A stretch of DNA of 64,000 nt from Rhizobium lentis (lineage in GTDB: Bacteria > Pseudomonadota > Alphaproteobacteria > Rhizobiales > Rhizobiaceae). The position numbers were made by a program, and so were the translations under genes. This document shows, piece by piece, positions 36,243-45,591 of this stretch. The stretch covers positions 1,885,001 to 1,949,000 of the forward strand of contig NZ_CP071454.1 in NCBI RefSeq assembly GCF_017352135.1, read 5' to 3'. Position 1 is the stretch's first letter; the number at the start of each line of letters is the position of its first letter. Under the pieces are notes generated by a model. The model saw only the letters and a list, made by a program, of their open reading frames with translations. It was not told where the DNA came from and did no database searches.

Positions 36243-37724
36243 TCAGACGCCGCCGATGCAGAGATATTTCATTTCCAGATAATCTTCGGCGCCGTGGCGT
36301 GAGCCCTCGCGGCCGAGGCCGGATTGCTTGATGCCGCCGAACGGCGCCGTCTCGGACGACATCAGGCCGGTATTGATGCCGATCATGCCGTACTCCAGCG
36401 CTTCCGCCACCCGCCAGACCTTCTTCAGGTCGCCGGCATAAAAATAGGCGGCAAGACCGAACTCCGTATCATTGGCCTGGACGATGACGTCCTCGACGGT
36501 CTCGAAGCGGAAGAGCGGCGCCACCGGCCCGAAGGTTTCCTCGCGTGCCACGGTCATGCCGCGAGTGACGCCGGTCAGTACCGTCGGTGCAAAGAAGGTG
36601 CCGGCACCGTCAATGCGTTTGCCGCCGGTCAGCACCTTGGCGCCCTTGGCAAGCGCGTCGCCGACATGGTCCTCCACCTTGGCAAGGCCTTGCTCGTCGA
36701 TCAGCGGCCCGATTTCGACACCCGGCTGGAAACCGTCGCCGACCGACATCACGGCGACCCGGGCGGCAAGCTTGGCGGCAAAGGCGTCATAGACGCTCGA
36801 CTGGACATAAAGGCGGTTGGCGCAAACGCAGGTCTGGCCGGCATTGCGATATTTCGAGGCGATCGCGCCCTCGACGGCGGCATCGAGATCGGCATCGTCG
36901 AAGACGATAAAGGGCGCATTGCCGCCGAGCTCCAGGCTCACCTTCTTGATCTGGTCGGCGCATTGCCGCATCAGGATGCGGCCGACTTCGGTCGAGCCGG
37001 TGAAGCTGATCTTGCGGACCTTTTCGTTGCCGCAGAGCTCGCGGCCGATCGCCGGCCCGTCGAGGCCGACGACGAGGTTGAACACGCCGGCGGGGATGCC
37101 GGCCTGTTCGGCCAGCACCGCAAGGGCGATCGCCGTCAGTGGCGTCTGTTCGGCTGGCTTCGACACGACGGTGCAGCCGACGGCAAGCGCCGGGGCGATC
37201 TTCCGCGCAATCATCGCCGCTGGGAAATTCCACGGCGTGATCGTGCCAACGACGCCGACCGGCTGCTTGATGATGATCATGCGCTTGTCCTGGGACGGCG
37301 CGGGGATCGTTTCGCCGTAAATGCGCTTGGCTTCTTCCGCATACCATTCGATATAGGCGGCGGCATAGAGGATCTCGCTGCGTGCTTCCGCGAACGGCTT
37401 ACCCATTTCGGCGGTCAGGATCGCCGCGAGTGCGTCCGCATTGGCGACCATCAGGTCGAACCATTTGCGCAAGAGCGCGCTCCGCTCCTTGGCTGGCCGG
37501 GCAGCCCAGGCCGGCTGGGCGGCATGGGCTGCATCGATTGCCGTCCGCGTCTCGGCAGCTCCCATGTCGGGCAGGGAAGCGAGCACTTCGCCGGTTGCTG
37601 GGTTCAGCACGTCGAAAGTCCCGGCGGCCTCGCCCGATGTCCAGACGCCGTTGATATAGCCGGCGTCGCGCAGGAAGGGTGAAGAGAAGGGAACGTGCCT
37701 CGTCAGCGCGGTGGTGAAAGCCAT
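36243..37724 (-). CDS. gabD: succinate-semialdehyde dehydrogenase (NAD(P)+)
   Basis: A 493-aa aldehyde dehydrogenase that oxidises succinate semialdehyde to succinate, the second step of GABA breakdown. Visible are TPWNFPAAMIARKIAPALA, the cofactor loop FTGSTEVGRILM, the catalytic Glu region LELGGNAPFIVFDDAD and the catalytic Cys in GQTCVCANRLYVQ (two Cys, as in GabD). It is about 60 bp downstream of gabT on the same strand, so the two form one operon. Confidence 0.92.
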   Translation of the reverse strand: MAFTTALTRHVPFSSPFLRDAGYINGVWTSGEAAGTFDVLNPATGEVLASLPDMGAAETRTAIDAAHAAQPAWAARPAKERSALLRKWFDLMVANADALAAILTAEMGKPFAEARSEILYAAAYIEWYAEEAKRIYGETIPAPSQDKRMIIIKQPVGVVGTITPWNFPAAMIARKIAPALAVGCTVVSKPAEQTPLTAIALAVLAEQAGIPAGVFNLVVGLDGPAIGRELCGNEKVRKISFTGSTEVGRILMRQCADQIKKVSLELGGNAPFIVFDDADLDAAVEGAIASKYRNAGQTCVCANRLYVQSSVYDAFAAKLAARVAVMSVGDGFQPGVEIGPLIDEQGLAKVEDHVGDALAKGAKVLTGGKRIDGAGTFFAPTVLTGVTRGMTVAREETFGPVAPLFRFETVEDVIVQANDTEFGLAAYFYAGDLKKVWRVAEALEYGMIGINTGLMSSETAPFGGIKQSGLGREGSRHGAEDYLEMKYLCIGGV

Positions 37725-37786
37725 CTCATATTCTCCTTGGGAGTGCGGCCGCCGTTGCCGGCGGCCATGGAATGTGGATCCGGTGC

Positions 37787-39067
37787 CTAGCTCGCCGCGC
37801 TTATTTCCAGCATCGAGGCTTCGAGAATATCGAGCGCCTCGCCGAGGACCTCGTCCTGGATGGTGATCGGCGCGAGGAAACGGATGACGTTTCCGTGGAC
37901 GCCGCAGGTGAGCAGGATCAGGCTCTTGTCAAGCGCTGTCAGCCGCACCCGGTTGGCGAAATCCGCACTCGGCAATCCCGTCTTCCGGTCATTGAATTCG
38001 ACGGCGTTCATAAAGCCCGGCCCGCGAATATCGGCGATCTCGGGTACCCTCTCGCGCAGCGATTCCAGCCGCTGCTTCAGCCGGTGGCCGAGCAGGTTGG
38101 CGCGGTTGCAGAGATCCTCGTCCGCAATGACGTCGAGAACGGCATGGGCGGCGGCAATGCCGAGCGGATTGCCGCCATAGGTGCCGCCGAGCCCGCCGGG
38201 TCCGGGCGCATCCATGATCGCGGCGCGGCCGGTGACGGCAGCAAGCGGAAAACCGCCGGCAAGGCTCTTCGCCATCGTCGTCAGGTCGGGCGCCACCTCA
38301 TGATGATCCATCGCGAACATCCGGCCGGTGCGGGCAAAACCGGTCTGCACCTCGTCGGCGATGAGCAGAATGCCGTGCTGGTCGCAGAGTTCGCGCAGCG
38401 CCTTCATAAAGGCTGCGGGTGCCGGGTAGAAGCCGCCTTCGCCCTGCACCGGCTCGATGATGATGGCCGCGACCCGCTGCGGATCGACATCAGCGGCGAA
38501 GAGCTTCTTCAGCGCCTGAAGCGACTGATCGACCGTCACGTCGTGCAGCTCGACCGGGAAGGGAACATGAAAGACGTCGCCCGGCATCGCGCCGAAGCCG
38601 ACCTTGTAAGGCACGACCTTGCCGGTCAGCGCCATGCCCATGAAGGTGCGGCCGTGGAAGCCGCCGCCGAAGGCGATGACGGCCGAGCGGCCGGTCGCGG
38701 CACGGGCGATCTTGACGGCGTTCTCCACCGCTTCGGCGCCGGTCGTGACGAAGATGGTCTTCTTCTCGAAGTCGCCGGGCACCAGCGCGTTCAGCCGCTC
38801 GGCAAGGTGGACGTAGCTCTCATAGGGCACCACCTGATGGCAGGTGTGGGTGAAGCGGTCGAGCTGGTCCTTGACCGCTGCGATCACCCGCGGATGACGG
38901 TGGCCGGTGTTGAGAACGGCGATGCCGGCGGCGAAATCGATGTAACGGCGGCCCTCCTTGTCCCAGATCTCGGCATTCTCTGCGCGGTCCGCATAAATCT
39001 GAGTGGTCATGCCGACGCCGCGCGAAATGGCGGCGTTCTTCCGGTCTGTAAGGCTTGTCGCGTTCAT
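37787..39067 (-). CDS. gabT: 4-aminobutyrate aminotransferase
   Basis: A 426-aa PLP-dependent class III aminotransferase transferring the amino group of GABA to 2-oxoglutarate. IFVTTGAEAVENAVKIARAA binds the cofactor phosphate, IADEVQTGFARTGRMFAMDH contains the PLP-ring Asp, and TMAKSLAGGFPLAAVTGR the Schiff-base Lys. GCAGGAGCG precedes the ATG. It is the first gene of the gabT-gabD operon. The promoter region shared with the divergent regulator has a perfect 7+7-bp repeat. Confidence 0.93.
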   Translation of the reverse strand: MNATSLTDRKNAAISRGVGMTTQIYADRAENAEIWDKEGRRYIDFAAGIAVLNTGHRHPRVIAAVKDQLDRFTHTCHQVVPYESYVHLAERLNALVPGDFEKKTIFVTTGAEAVENAVKIARAATGRSAVIAFGGGFHGRTFMGMALTGKVVPYKVGFGAMPGDVFHVPFPVELHDVTVDQSLQALKKLFAADVDPQRVAAIIIEPVQGEGGFYPAPAAFMKALRELCDQHGILLIADEVQTGFARTGRMFAMDHHEVAPDLTTMAKSLAGGFPLAAVTGRAAIMDAPGPGGLGGTYGGNPLGIAAAHAVLDVIADEDLCNRANLLGHRLKQRLESLRERVPEIADIRGPGFMNAVEFNDRKTGLPSADFANRVRLTALDKSLILLTCGVHGNVIRFLAPITIQDEVLGEALDILEASMLEISAAS

Positions 39068-39107
39068 CGGTGCGCTCCTGCGCTGGAAAAAGAGAGCTCG
39101 GAATCAT

Positions 39108-39126
39108 CTTGCAGAACTGCTGCAAG
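39108..39126. promoter_or_regulatory. 19-bp inverted repeat between gabT and its divergent regulator
   Basis: CTTGCAG and CTGCAAG flank a 5-bp centre, perfectly symmetrical. A third CTGCAAG half-site occurs at about 39153-39159 and a GTAG...CTAC pair lies between. This is a plausible operator for the MerR-XRE-cupin regulator. Confidence 0.55.
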
Positions 39127-39240
39127 ATCTGTAGAAAACTCCTACATTTTTTCTGCAAGAAAACAAGCGGCATTTTTTGCTTCAAACATCACGCCTTTTG
39201 ATGAATGCTCTCGGGGCTTTTGGAATCGGGGATATGCTGG

Positions 39241-40050
39241 ATGAACGATAACGGGCCTGTACGCTACAAGGTGGCGGAGGCCGCGCGGCTGGCGGGTGTC
39301 TCGGCCTCGACGTTGCGTCTGTGGGAAAGCCAGGGCCTGGTGGTTCCCGGCCGTTCGCAAACCGGCCATCGGCAGTATAGCGCCGACGACGTGGCGAAGC
39401 TGAAGCGGATTTCGTGGTATCGTGCCGAGCGCGGCCTCAATCCCGCAGCAATCCGGGAGGCGCTGGAGAACGAGGAGCCGTCCGCCGACGGTGGCGAAGC
39501 CAGCCAGGGTTCCGGCGTCGGTCGCAAGCTGCGCAGTTTGCGCCATGCGAGCGGCAAGACGCTCGAACAGGTTGCCGGCGATATCGGCATCACCGCTTCG
39601 ACGCTTTCGACGCTGGAGCGTACCTCGCAGGGTGTCGGCTTCAAGACGCTGCATGACCTCGCCGAATATTACGCCACCACCGTTTCCCGGCTTTCCGGCG
39701 AAGAAAGCGGCGAGGTGCCGACGCTGGTGCGCGCGGACGAATGGCGCACCTGGCCGGAAACGACGCCCGGCGTGACGGTGCAGCTGCTTGCCGAAGGCCG
39801 CAGGATGATGGATTGCCATCGTTTCGTGCTGGCGCCGGGTGCCGCCAGCGAAGGCGCCTACCGCCATGAGGGCGAGGAATTCATGCATGTCCTGTCAGGC
39901 CGGCTCGAACTGGTGCTCGACAGCGATCAGTTCTTCGACCTCGGTCCGGGCGATTCGCTTTATTTCGAAAGCCGCCGCTACCATTCCTGGCGCAACCGGC
40001 ATGACGGCGAAACCGTGCTTCTCTGGATCAATACGCCGCCGACATTCTGA
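39241..40050 (+). CDS. MerR-XRE-cupin three-domain transcriptional regulator
   Basis: About 269 aa with two DNA-binding modules. Residues about 5-75 are a MerR helix-turn-helix (VAEAARLAGVSASTLRLWES, then GHRQYSADDVAKLKRI). Residues about 92-150 are an XRE/Cro domain (LRSLRHASGKTLEQVAGDIG, ITASTLSTLERT). The C-terminal third is a small cupin (HEGEEFMHVLSGRLELVLD, GPGDSLYFESRRYHSWRN), likely the ligand sensor. It is divergent from gabT and probably regulates GABA use. The start at MNDNG was chosen over an upstream in-frame ATG because family similarity begins here; both have weak ribosome sites. Confidence 0.8.
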   Translation: MNDNGPVRYKVAEAARLAGVSASTLRLWESQGLVVPGRSQTGHRQYSADDVAKLKRISWYRAERGLNPAAIREALENEEPSADGGEASQGSGVGRKLRSLRHASGKTLEQVAGDIGITASTLSTLERTSQGVGFKTLHDLAEYYATTVSRLSGEESGEVPTLVRADEWRTWPETTPGVTVQLLAEGRRMMDCHRFVLAPGAASEGAYRHEGEEFMHVLSGRLELVLDSDQFFDLGPGDSLYFESRRYHSWRNRHDGETVLLWINTPPTF

Positions 40051-40060
40051 GGCACCGCAT

Positions 40061-40176
40061 CGGCCCGAAAATCGGAATCGATTTTGGGAAAGCACGATGC
40101 GAAAACTAAAATAGAGGGTCCTTTATGCGTCCGAGAGGACGCACGGCGCTCTAGCAACAGGAAGCGGTTTCGCATC
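40061..40176. repeat. nested inverted-repeat element upstream of the RNase D-like gene
   Basis: Several perfect arms are nested: GATGCGAAA (40096-40104) with TTTCGCATC (40168-40176), TGCGTCC/GGACGCA around GAGA (40126-40143), TAGAG/CTCTA (40112-40116, 40149-40153), and AAAATCG/CGATTTT near 40068-40085. I recall similar sequences between rhizobial genes. It differs in sequence from the 222-bp element at 35772. Confidence 0.65.
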
Positions 40177-40230
40177 CTGCGCCTTTGCGCTATAGCGCGA
40201 GTGGAGAATATCCGAACGAAAGACAGTCTC

Positions 40231-40857
40231 ATGCCGGCCACCATACGTTATCACGAAGGCGATATTTCGGCGGCCGATGCCGCTCGCTACACTGGCGCGA
40301 TCGCGATCGATACCGAAACGCTCGGCCTGGTGCCGCGGCGCGACCGGCTCTGCGTCGTCCAGCTTTCGCCGGGAGACGGCACCGCCGATATCATCCGCAT
40401 CGCCGCCGGCCAGAAAGAGGCCCCCAATCTGGTCGCTCTGCTCGAAGATCCGACCCATCAGAAGATCTTTCATTACGGTCGCTTCGATATTGCCGTGCTC
40501 TTCCATACCTTCGGTGTCACGACGACCCCGGTCTTCTGCACCAAGATCGCCTCGCGGCTCTGCCGGACCTACACCGATCGCCACGGCCTCAAGGACAATC
40601 TCAAGGAGATGCTCGACGTCGATGTCTCCAAGGCCCAGCAATCATCCGATTGGGCGGCCGAGACGCTGTCGCCGGCCCAGCTCGAATATGCCGCTTCCGA
40701 CGTGCTTTATCTGCACGCGCTGCGCGACAAACTGACGGCACGCCTGATTCGCGACGGCCGCTTCGACCATGCGACGGCCTGCTTCGCATTCCTGCCGACC
40801 CGCGCCAAGCTCGACCTGCTCGGCTGGGAAGAGGCCGATATCTTCGCCCATAGCTGA
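40231..40857 (+). CDS. rnd: RNase D-like 3'-5' exonuclease
   Basis: A 208-aa DEDD-family exonuclease, much shorter than E. coli RNase D because HRDC domains are absent; short forms are common in Rhizobiales. Exo I is AIDTETLGL (D27, E29), Exo II HYGRFDIAVLFHTF and Exo III YAASDVLYLHALRD. The role is probably tRNA or structured-RNA 3' trimming. The start at MPATIRYHEG is weakly supported by a ribosome site but matches where similarity begins. Upstream in-frame sequence runs through the repeat element and is unlikely to be translated. Confidence 0.82.
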   Translation: MPATIRYHEGDISAADAARYTGAIAIDTETLGLVPRRDRLCVVQLSPGDGTADIIRIAAGQKEAPNLVALLEDPTHQKIFHYGRFDIAVLFHTFGVTTTPVFCTKIASRLCRTYTDRHGLKDNLKEMLDVDVSKAQQSSDWAAETLSPAQLEYAASDVLYLHALRDKLTARLIRDGRFDHATACFAFLPTRAKLDLLGWEEADIFAHS

Positions 40858-41084
40858 GCGAATTGCTGTCATCCCGTGTCGCCTGCAACTGTGAATAGGC
40901 TGATCCGACGGCGTTAGCGTTTCGTTAAGGTCTGTTTTTTAATATTCGATTTAATTTTTATGCATTCGATGACGCCGGAATCGCGTCATGCGGACAGGAG
41001 GATCTGCTCGGGATGCAAGGGACTGGATGAGCGCGGTCCTTTCATAGACTCTGCTTTCATCGTCACTTTACGAAAGGGCATGCC

Positions 41085-42614
41085 ATGCTGACCCCCGTTC
41101 GTGCAGCGTCCAATGCAAGCTTTTCGTCCCAGGGCCAGACCGCAGCGATCGTCGCCGGTGGCCTCGGTCGGTCGGTGGTCGCCCCCGCGCCCGTCAACGC
41201 CGTCGAAGCCGCCGACCTGAATTCCGCCATTGCCGGCAAGCTCAATATTCTGCTTCTTGCCGCGCGCGAGCGCATGGTCGAAGCCCTTTTCGATGTCATC
41301 GATGCGGCCGGCCGCTCGATTTCCCTCGATCGCCGTGAAGACGAGACCAATCTGGCCTTCGCCTCCCGGCTTGCCGATGCCATTCAGCGGCTGCCGGCTG
41401 CCAGAATCGATGAGGTCGAACGCCAGCTCGCCGAGCAAGGTCATAACCTGCCGCTGCGGATGATCGCCGAAGCCCTGAAGAACCCGACGGGGCCGGAGGC
41501 CGCGCGGATCATCGCCTATCTGGAAATGGTGCGTTACAAGGATCGCGATCTCGCCGCCCGTGCCGTGGTCCGCTCCTATGGCCAGAACGACGCTTCGCCG
41601 CTGCGTGCCGAAACCCGCCCCGAAATCCAGCTGCAGGAGGACAGTCTCCCTACCGCCGTGCGCCAGTCGGCGGAAAAGCGGGCTGCGCCGGCCGGCAAAC
41701 CGATCGAGGGTGCGGCGCCTGCGACGGGCGAGGGCGCGGTCACCGCCGAAGCCGTAGAAGCTGCTGACCCGGAAAAGTCGCAGGCTGAAAGCCAGGTCCG
41801 CTCCGCGTCGGTGACGACAACAAAGGCTGCTTCGGACACGTCGGAGGTCGAAGCCCGGCAACCGCTGGCTGCCGAGGCGGATGCGGCCGACGCAGCCGAG
41901 GTGACGGAGCCGCCGGTGATCGAGTCTCGCGCGACGTTGGAAAAGTCCGACCCTGTCATTCCGAGAAACTGGACGGGAATCGTCGTCTCCATGACCGAAG
42001 AGGTCTCCGAGATGATCGTCACCTTCATTCGCGAGCAGGACGTCGAAACCGTGCTGGAGGACGGTCCTGTCGAGGCGGCGGTGGAGATCGATGCCATTCT
42101 CGACGACGCCGTCATCAGCGACGCGACGGAGACCTTGGCGAGGCAGCCGGCAGATCCCGCAGCCGCCGATGCTCGTCAGCCTGCAGCGCTTCATTCGCCG
42201 CAGACGGACGGCGAGATCGCTGCGGCTGCGAGGCAGCCCAAGGAAATCGCCGCGCAACCGCAGATGATGCCGGTTCCCGAAGCGGCCGAGGCGGCTTATG
42301 TGCCGCTCGCGGCCAAGCTGCCGGAGGGATTTGCCTACGCCCAGCTGCCTTATCAGTTCGCCAAGGATACGCCGTTGGAGGACAGGGCCGGCGAAACGAG
42401 CCACCAGCATCAGCATCACCATGACGGCGCGCCGCAGGACGAGCAGCAGGCGCAATCCGGCGGTGAGGATGCCGAGCCCGACGCCGAAGCGGACGACGCG
42501 ACGCCCGAGCGCAGGACGCCGCGGATGATCGACGCCGAGCCGTCGCCGTATCAGCCCGACACGGCAGCCGATCCGGTCTACGCGCTTTATCAGCGCATGG
42601 TCGGCTGGGAATAA
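41085..42614 (+). CDS. hypothetical protein with conserved-looking N terminus and acidic low-complexity tail
   Basis: A 509-aa protein that I do not recognise. Residues about 45-165 are well structured and helical (LNILLLAARERMVEALFDVI, LADAIQRLPAARIDEVERQL, IAYLEMVRYKDRDLAARAVV). Residues about 175-460 are Ala/Glu/Pro-rich and probably disordered, with a short His/Gln run (HQHQHHH) near 465. It ends YQPDTAADPVYALYQRMVGW. No signal peptide or membrane helix. GAAAGGGC precedes the ATG and a strong terminator follows. Codon use looks like that of neighbouring genes, which supports a real gene. Confidence 0.7.
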   Translation: MLTPVRAASNASFSSQGQTAAIVAGGLGRSVVAPAPVNAVEAADLNSAIAGKLNILLLAARERMVEALFDVIDAAGRSISLDRREDETNLAFASRLADAIQRLPAARIDEVERQLAEQGHNLPLRMIAEALKNPTGPEAARIIAYLEMVRYKDRDLAARAVVRSYGQNDASPLRAETRPEIQLQEDSLPTAVRQSAEKRAAPAGKPIEGAAPATGEGAVTAEAVEAADPEKSQAESQVRSASVTTTKAASDTSEVEARQPLAAEADAADAAEVTEPPVIESRATLEKSDPVIPRNWTGIVVSMTEEVSEMIVTFIREQDVETVLEDGPVEAAVEIDAILDDAVISDATETLARQPADPAAADARQPAALHSPQTDGEIAAAARQPKEIAAQPQMMPVPEAAEAAYVPLAAKLPEGFAYAQLPYQFAKDTPLEDRAGETSHQHQHHHDGAPQDEQQAQSGGEDAEPDAEADDATPERRTPRMIDAEPSPYQPDTAADPVYALYQRMVGWE

Positions 42615-42635
42615 CAATTTTCAAGTCCTGAAAAT

Positions 42636-42669
42636 GAAGAACCCGCCGGATCGCTCCGGCGGGTTCTTC
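42636..42669. terminator. bidirectional terminator between the hypothetical gene and rpsA
   Basis: A 15-bp perfect stem GAAGAACCCGCCGGA / TCCGGCGGGTTCTTC with a TCGC loop, with T/A-rich flanks in both directions. It can end both convergent transcripts. Confidence 0.85.
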
Positions 42670-42691
42670 AATTCGAAAGCGGATGCGAGAC

Positions 42692-44395
42692 TTATTCGCC
42701 GCCGCGGTTCTTGAGCGCGGCGCCCAGGATGTCGCCGAGCGAAGCGCCCGAGTCGGATGAACCGAACTGTGCGACGGCTTCCTTCTCTTCCGCGATCTCC
42801 AGAGCCTTGATGGACAGCATGATCTTGCGGTCCTTCTTGGAGAAGTTGGTGACGCGGGCGTCGACGACCTGGCCGACCGAGAAGCGCTCGGGGCGCTGCT
42901 CGTCGCGGTCGCGGGCGAGATCGGCGCGACGGATGAAGGAGGTGATGTCCTCGTGGTTGACGAGCTTCACTTCGATGCCGCCATCATTGATCGCGATGAC
43001 TTCGCAGGAAACGACGGCGTTCTTGCGCAGGTCGCCGGAAGCGGCTGCTTCACCAACCGAGTCCTTGCCGAGCTGCTTGATGCCGAGCGAGATGCGTTCC
43101 TTCTCGACATCGACGTCGAGAACGACAGCCTTGACGACGTCACCCTTGTTGAACTCCTCGATGACCTGTTCGCCCGGACGGTTCCAGTCGAGGTCGGAGA
43201 GGTGCACCATGCCGTCGACATCGCCATCGAGGCCGATGAACAGGCCGAATTCGGTCTTGTTCTTGACTTCGCCTTCGACTTCAGTGCCGGCCGGATGGCT
43301 GCGGGCGAATGCGGCCCACGGGTTTTCCAGCGTCTGCTTGAGGCCGAGCGAGATACGGCGCTTGGACGGATCGACTTCGAGAACGACGACTTCGACTTCC
43401 TGGCTGGTGGACAGGATCTTGCCGGGGTGAACGTTCTTCTTGGTCCAGGACATTTCCGAGATGTGGATCAGGCCTTCGATGCCCGGCTCCAGCTCGACGA
43501 ATGCACCGTAGTCGGTGATATTCGTGACGGTACCGGAAATCTTCTTGCCTTCCGGATACTTGGCCTGGATGCCATCCCACGGATCGCTCTCGAGCTGCTT
43601 CATGCCGAGCGAGATGCGGTGGGTTTCCTGGTTGATGCGGATGATCTGAACCTTGACCTGCTGGCCGATGTTCAGGATTTCCGATGGATGGTTCACACGG
43701 CGCCATGCCATGTCGGTGACGTGCAGCAGGCCGTCGATGCCGCCGAGGTCGACGAACGCACCGTAATCGGTGATGTTCTTGACGACGCCGTCGACAACCT
43801 GGCCTTCTTCGAGGTTCTGAACGATTTCAGAACGCTGCTCGGCACGGGATTCTTCCAGAACCGTACGGCGCGAAACCACGATGTTGCCGCGGCGCTTGTC
43901 CATCTTGAGGATTTCGAAGGGCTGCGGGTTGTGCATCAGCGGGGTGACGTCGCGGATCGGACGGATGTCGACCTGAGAACGCGGCAGGAAGGCGATCGCA
44001 CCGTCGAGGTCGACCGTGAAGCCGCCCTTGACCTGGTTGAAGATGACGCCTTCGACGCGCTCGCCGGCTTCGAACTTGGCTTCGAGCTTGATCCAGCTTT
44101 CTTCGCGGCGAGCCTTCTCGCGCGACAGAACGGCTTCGCCAAGTGCGTTTTCGATGCGCTCGACATAGACTTCGACTTCGTCGCCGACCTTCAGCGAACC
44201 GTCCTTGGCACGTGCGCCGAATTCCTTGAGCGCGATGCGGCCTTCGACCTTCAGGCCGACGTCAACCACGGCGACATCCTTTTCGATGCCCGTGACGATG
44301 CCCTTGGTGACATAGCCTTCAGCCAGATCGTTCTTGGCAAAGGACTCTTCGAGAAGGGCCGCGAAATCCTCGCGAGAGGGAGTTGCTACTGACAT
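42692..44395 (-). CDS. rpsA: 30S ribosomal protein S1
   Basis: 567 aa with six S1 RNA-binding repeats (for example KGIVTGIEKDVAVVDVGLKV, DGVVKNITDYGAFVDLGGID, SGTVTNITDYGAFVELEPGI, GEVKNKTEFGLFIGLDGDVD). It binds mRNA and loads it on the 30S subunit. Length matches alphaproteobacterial S1. GGAG lies 5 bases before the chosen ATG (MSVATPSREDF). cmk lies 175 bp upstream on the same strand, the usual pairing. Confidence 0.98.
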   Translation of the reverse strand: MSVATPSREDFAALLEESFAKNDLAEGYVTKGIVTGIEKDVAVVDVGLKVEGRIALKEFGARAKDGSLKVGDEVEVYVERIENALGEAVLSREKARREESWIKLEAKFEAGERVEGVIFNQVKGGFTVDLDGAIAFLPRSQVDIRPIRDVTPLMHNPQPFEILKMDKRRGNIVVSRRTVLEESRAEQRSEIVQNLEEGQVVDGVVKNITDYGAFVDLGGIDGLLHVTDMAWRRVNHPSEILNIGQQVKVQIIRINQETHRISLGMKQLESDPWDGIQAKYPEGKKISGTVTNITDYGAFVELEPGIEGLIHISEMSWTKKNVHPGKILSTSQEVEVVVLEVDPSKRRISLGLKQTLENPWAAFARSHPAGTEVEGEVKNKTEFGLFIGLDGDVDGMVHLSDLDWNRPGEQVIEEFNKGDVVKAVVLDVDVEKERISLGIKQLGKDSVGEAAASGDLRKNAVVSCEVIAINDGGIEVKLVNHEDITSFIRRADLARDRDEQRPERFSVGQVVDARVTNFSKKDRKIMLSIKALEIAEEKEAVAQFGSSDSGASLGDILGAALKNRGGE

Positions 44396-44570
44396 AAAAT
44401 CTCCTGCGTGGCCTTCGATAGCTTCAAGGCCCACGTATGCGCCGGTTGGTTCGTGTTGAATGGGCCTGAACCCAGTCCGCCTTCTTTCACGAAGGCAATC
44501 CGGCGCTTGGACGGAATTTCAGGCTTGCTTTGCATGAGCGTTCCACGCACGAAGCGCGGAAAATCGCTTA

Positions 44571-45218
44571 TTAGGCATTACGGCTCAAGGCGGCGTCGAT
44601 GATCGACTTTGCGGCTTGAAACGCGGCCTCTATACTCATTTCCGACGTATCAAGCAAGTGCGCATCATCGGCTGGTTTCAAAGGGCTGTCGGCCCGTCCC
44701 GTGTCGCGTTCGTCGCGTCGCTTGACATCCTCGAAGATCGCATCGAAATCCGCCGTCGCCCCCTTGCCGAGGATCTCGTCGTAACGGCGTCTGGCGCGCA
44801 CCTCGGGCGATGCCGTCACATAGAGTTTCACCGGCGCATCCGGGCAGACGACCGTGCCGATATCGCGCCCGTCGAGCACCGTTCCCGGCGCTTTCGCCGA
44901 AAATCGACGCTGCGCCTCGACCAGAGCCCGGCGCACCGCCGGCATGACGGCGATCTTCGAAGCCGCCTCGCCGATCTCATGTTGGGAAAGTATATCGCGA
45001 TCGAGTCCGGCAAGTTCAACCTCCCGCGCGATCTTTTCGGCCACCGTCTCGTCGTCAAGCGGCAGGCCAGCGTCGAGCAGCGCCTTGGCCGTCGCGCGGT
45101 AGGTGAGGCCCGTGTCGAGATGGTGGAAGCCATATTGCTCGGCGATGCGGCGCGAAAGCGTGCCCTTGCCGGCCGCCGCCGGGCCGTCGATGGCGATGAT
45201 GAAAGTCTTTGCTGCCAT
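44571..45218 (-). CDS. cmk: cytidylate kinase
   Basis: A 215-aa enzyme that phosphorylates CMP and dCMP. The P-loop is [17 protein letters not shown] (residues about 10-26). [33 protein letters not shown] and [11 protein letters not shown] are family blocks. It precedes rpsA as in most bacteria. In other Rhizobiales I recall aroA directly upstream; here only 373 bp separate cmk from the divergent TIGR02300 gene. Confidence 0.97.
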   Translation of the reverse strand: MAAKTFIIAIDGPAAAGKGTLSRRIAEQYGFHHLDTGLTYRATAKALLDAGLPLDDETVAEKIAREVELAGLDRDILSQHEIGEAASKIAVMPAVRRALVEAQRRFSAKAPGTVLDGRDIGTVVCPDAPVKLYVTASPEVRARRRYDEILGKGATADFDAIFEDVKRRDERDTGRADSPLKPADDAHLLDTSEMSIEAAFQAAKSIIDAALSRNA

Positions 45219-45591
45219 GGGTCAATCCTGCGATGATGCGCGAAAGAGGTCGATCTGCGGAAATGCGGCTGGAACATCGGGAAGTTGACGGCGCTGCGGC
45301 GCAGAACCGCGCATCGCGTAATCCGCTGTCACTGCAGCACATTTCCTCCGAAGCTTCGGCTTGGCCGGCGGCAGCCTTACCCCGCTTCCGTTCCTGCCGC
45401 GGCTCGTTACCACAAACACCAGGAGCGGTCATCCGTCGGTAGGCGAAAACGCCCGTGCCGCGATCATAAAGTTTGGCTTTGACATGGGAAGCCACAGCGA
45501 TTAAGGGGACCGGCTTATAAATTCCGATGGAACGCCGGCTTGAACGGCATTTTGCCGAATCGCGGATTCGGCCATTCTCACGAGGCTTATA
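45219..45591. other. 373-bp gap between divergent cmk and TIGR02300 genes
   Basis: No gene is recognisable. Frames on either strand give only short, unconvincing peptides. It should hold the promoters of both neighbours; GAGG lies before the GTG start at the right end. No clear remnant of aroA, the gene expected here, could be read by eye. Confidence 0.55.
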
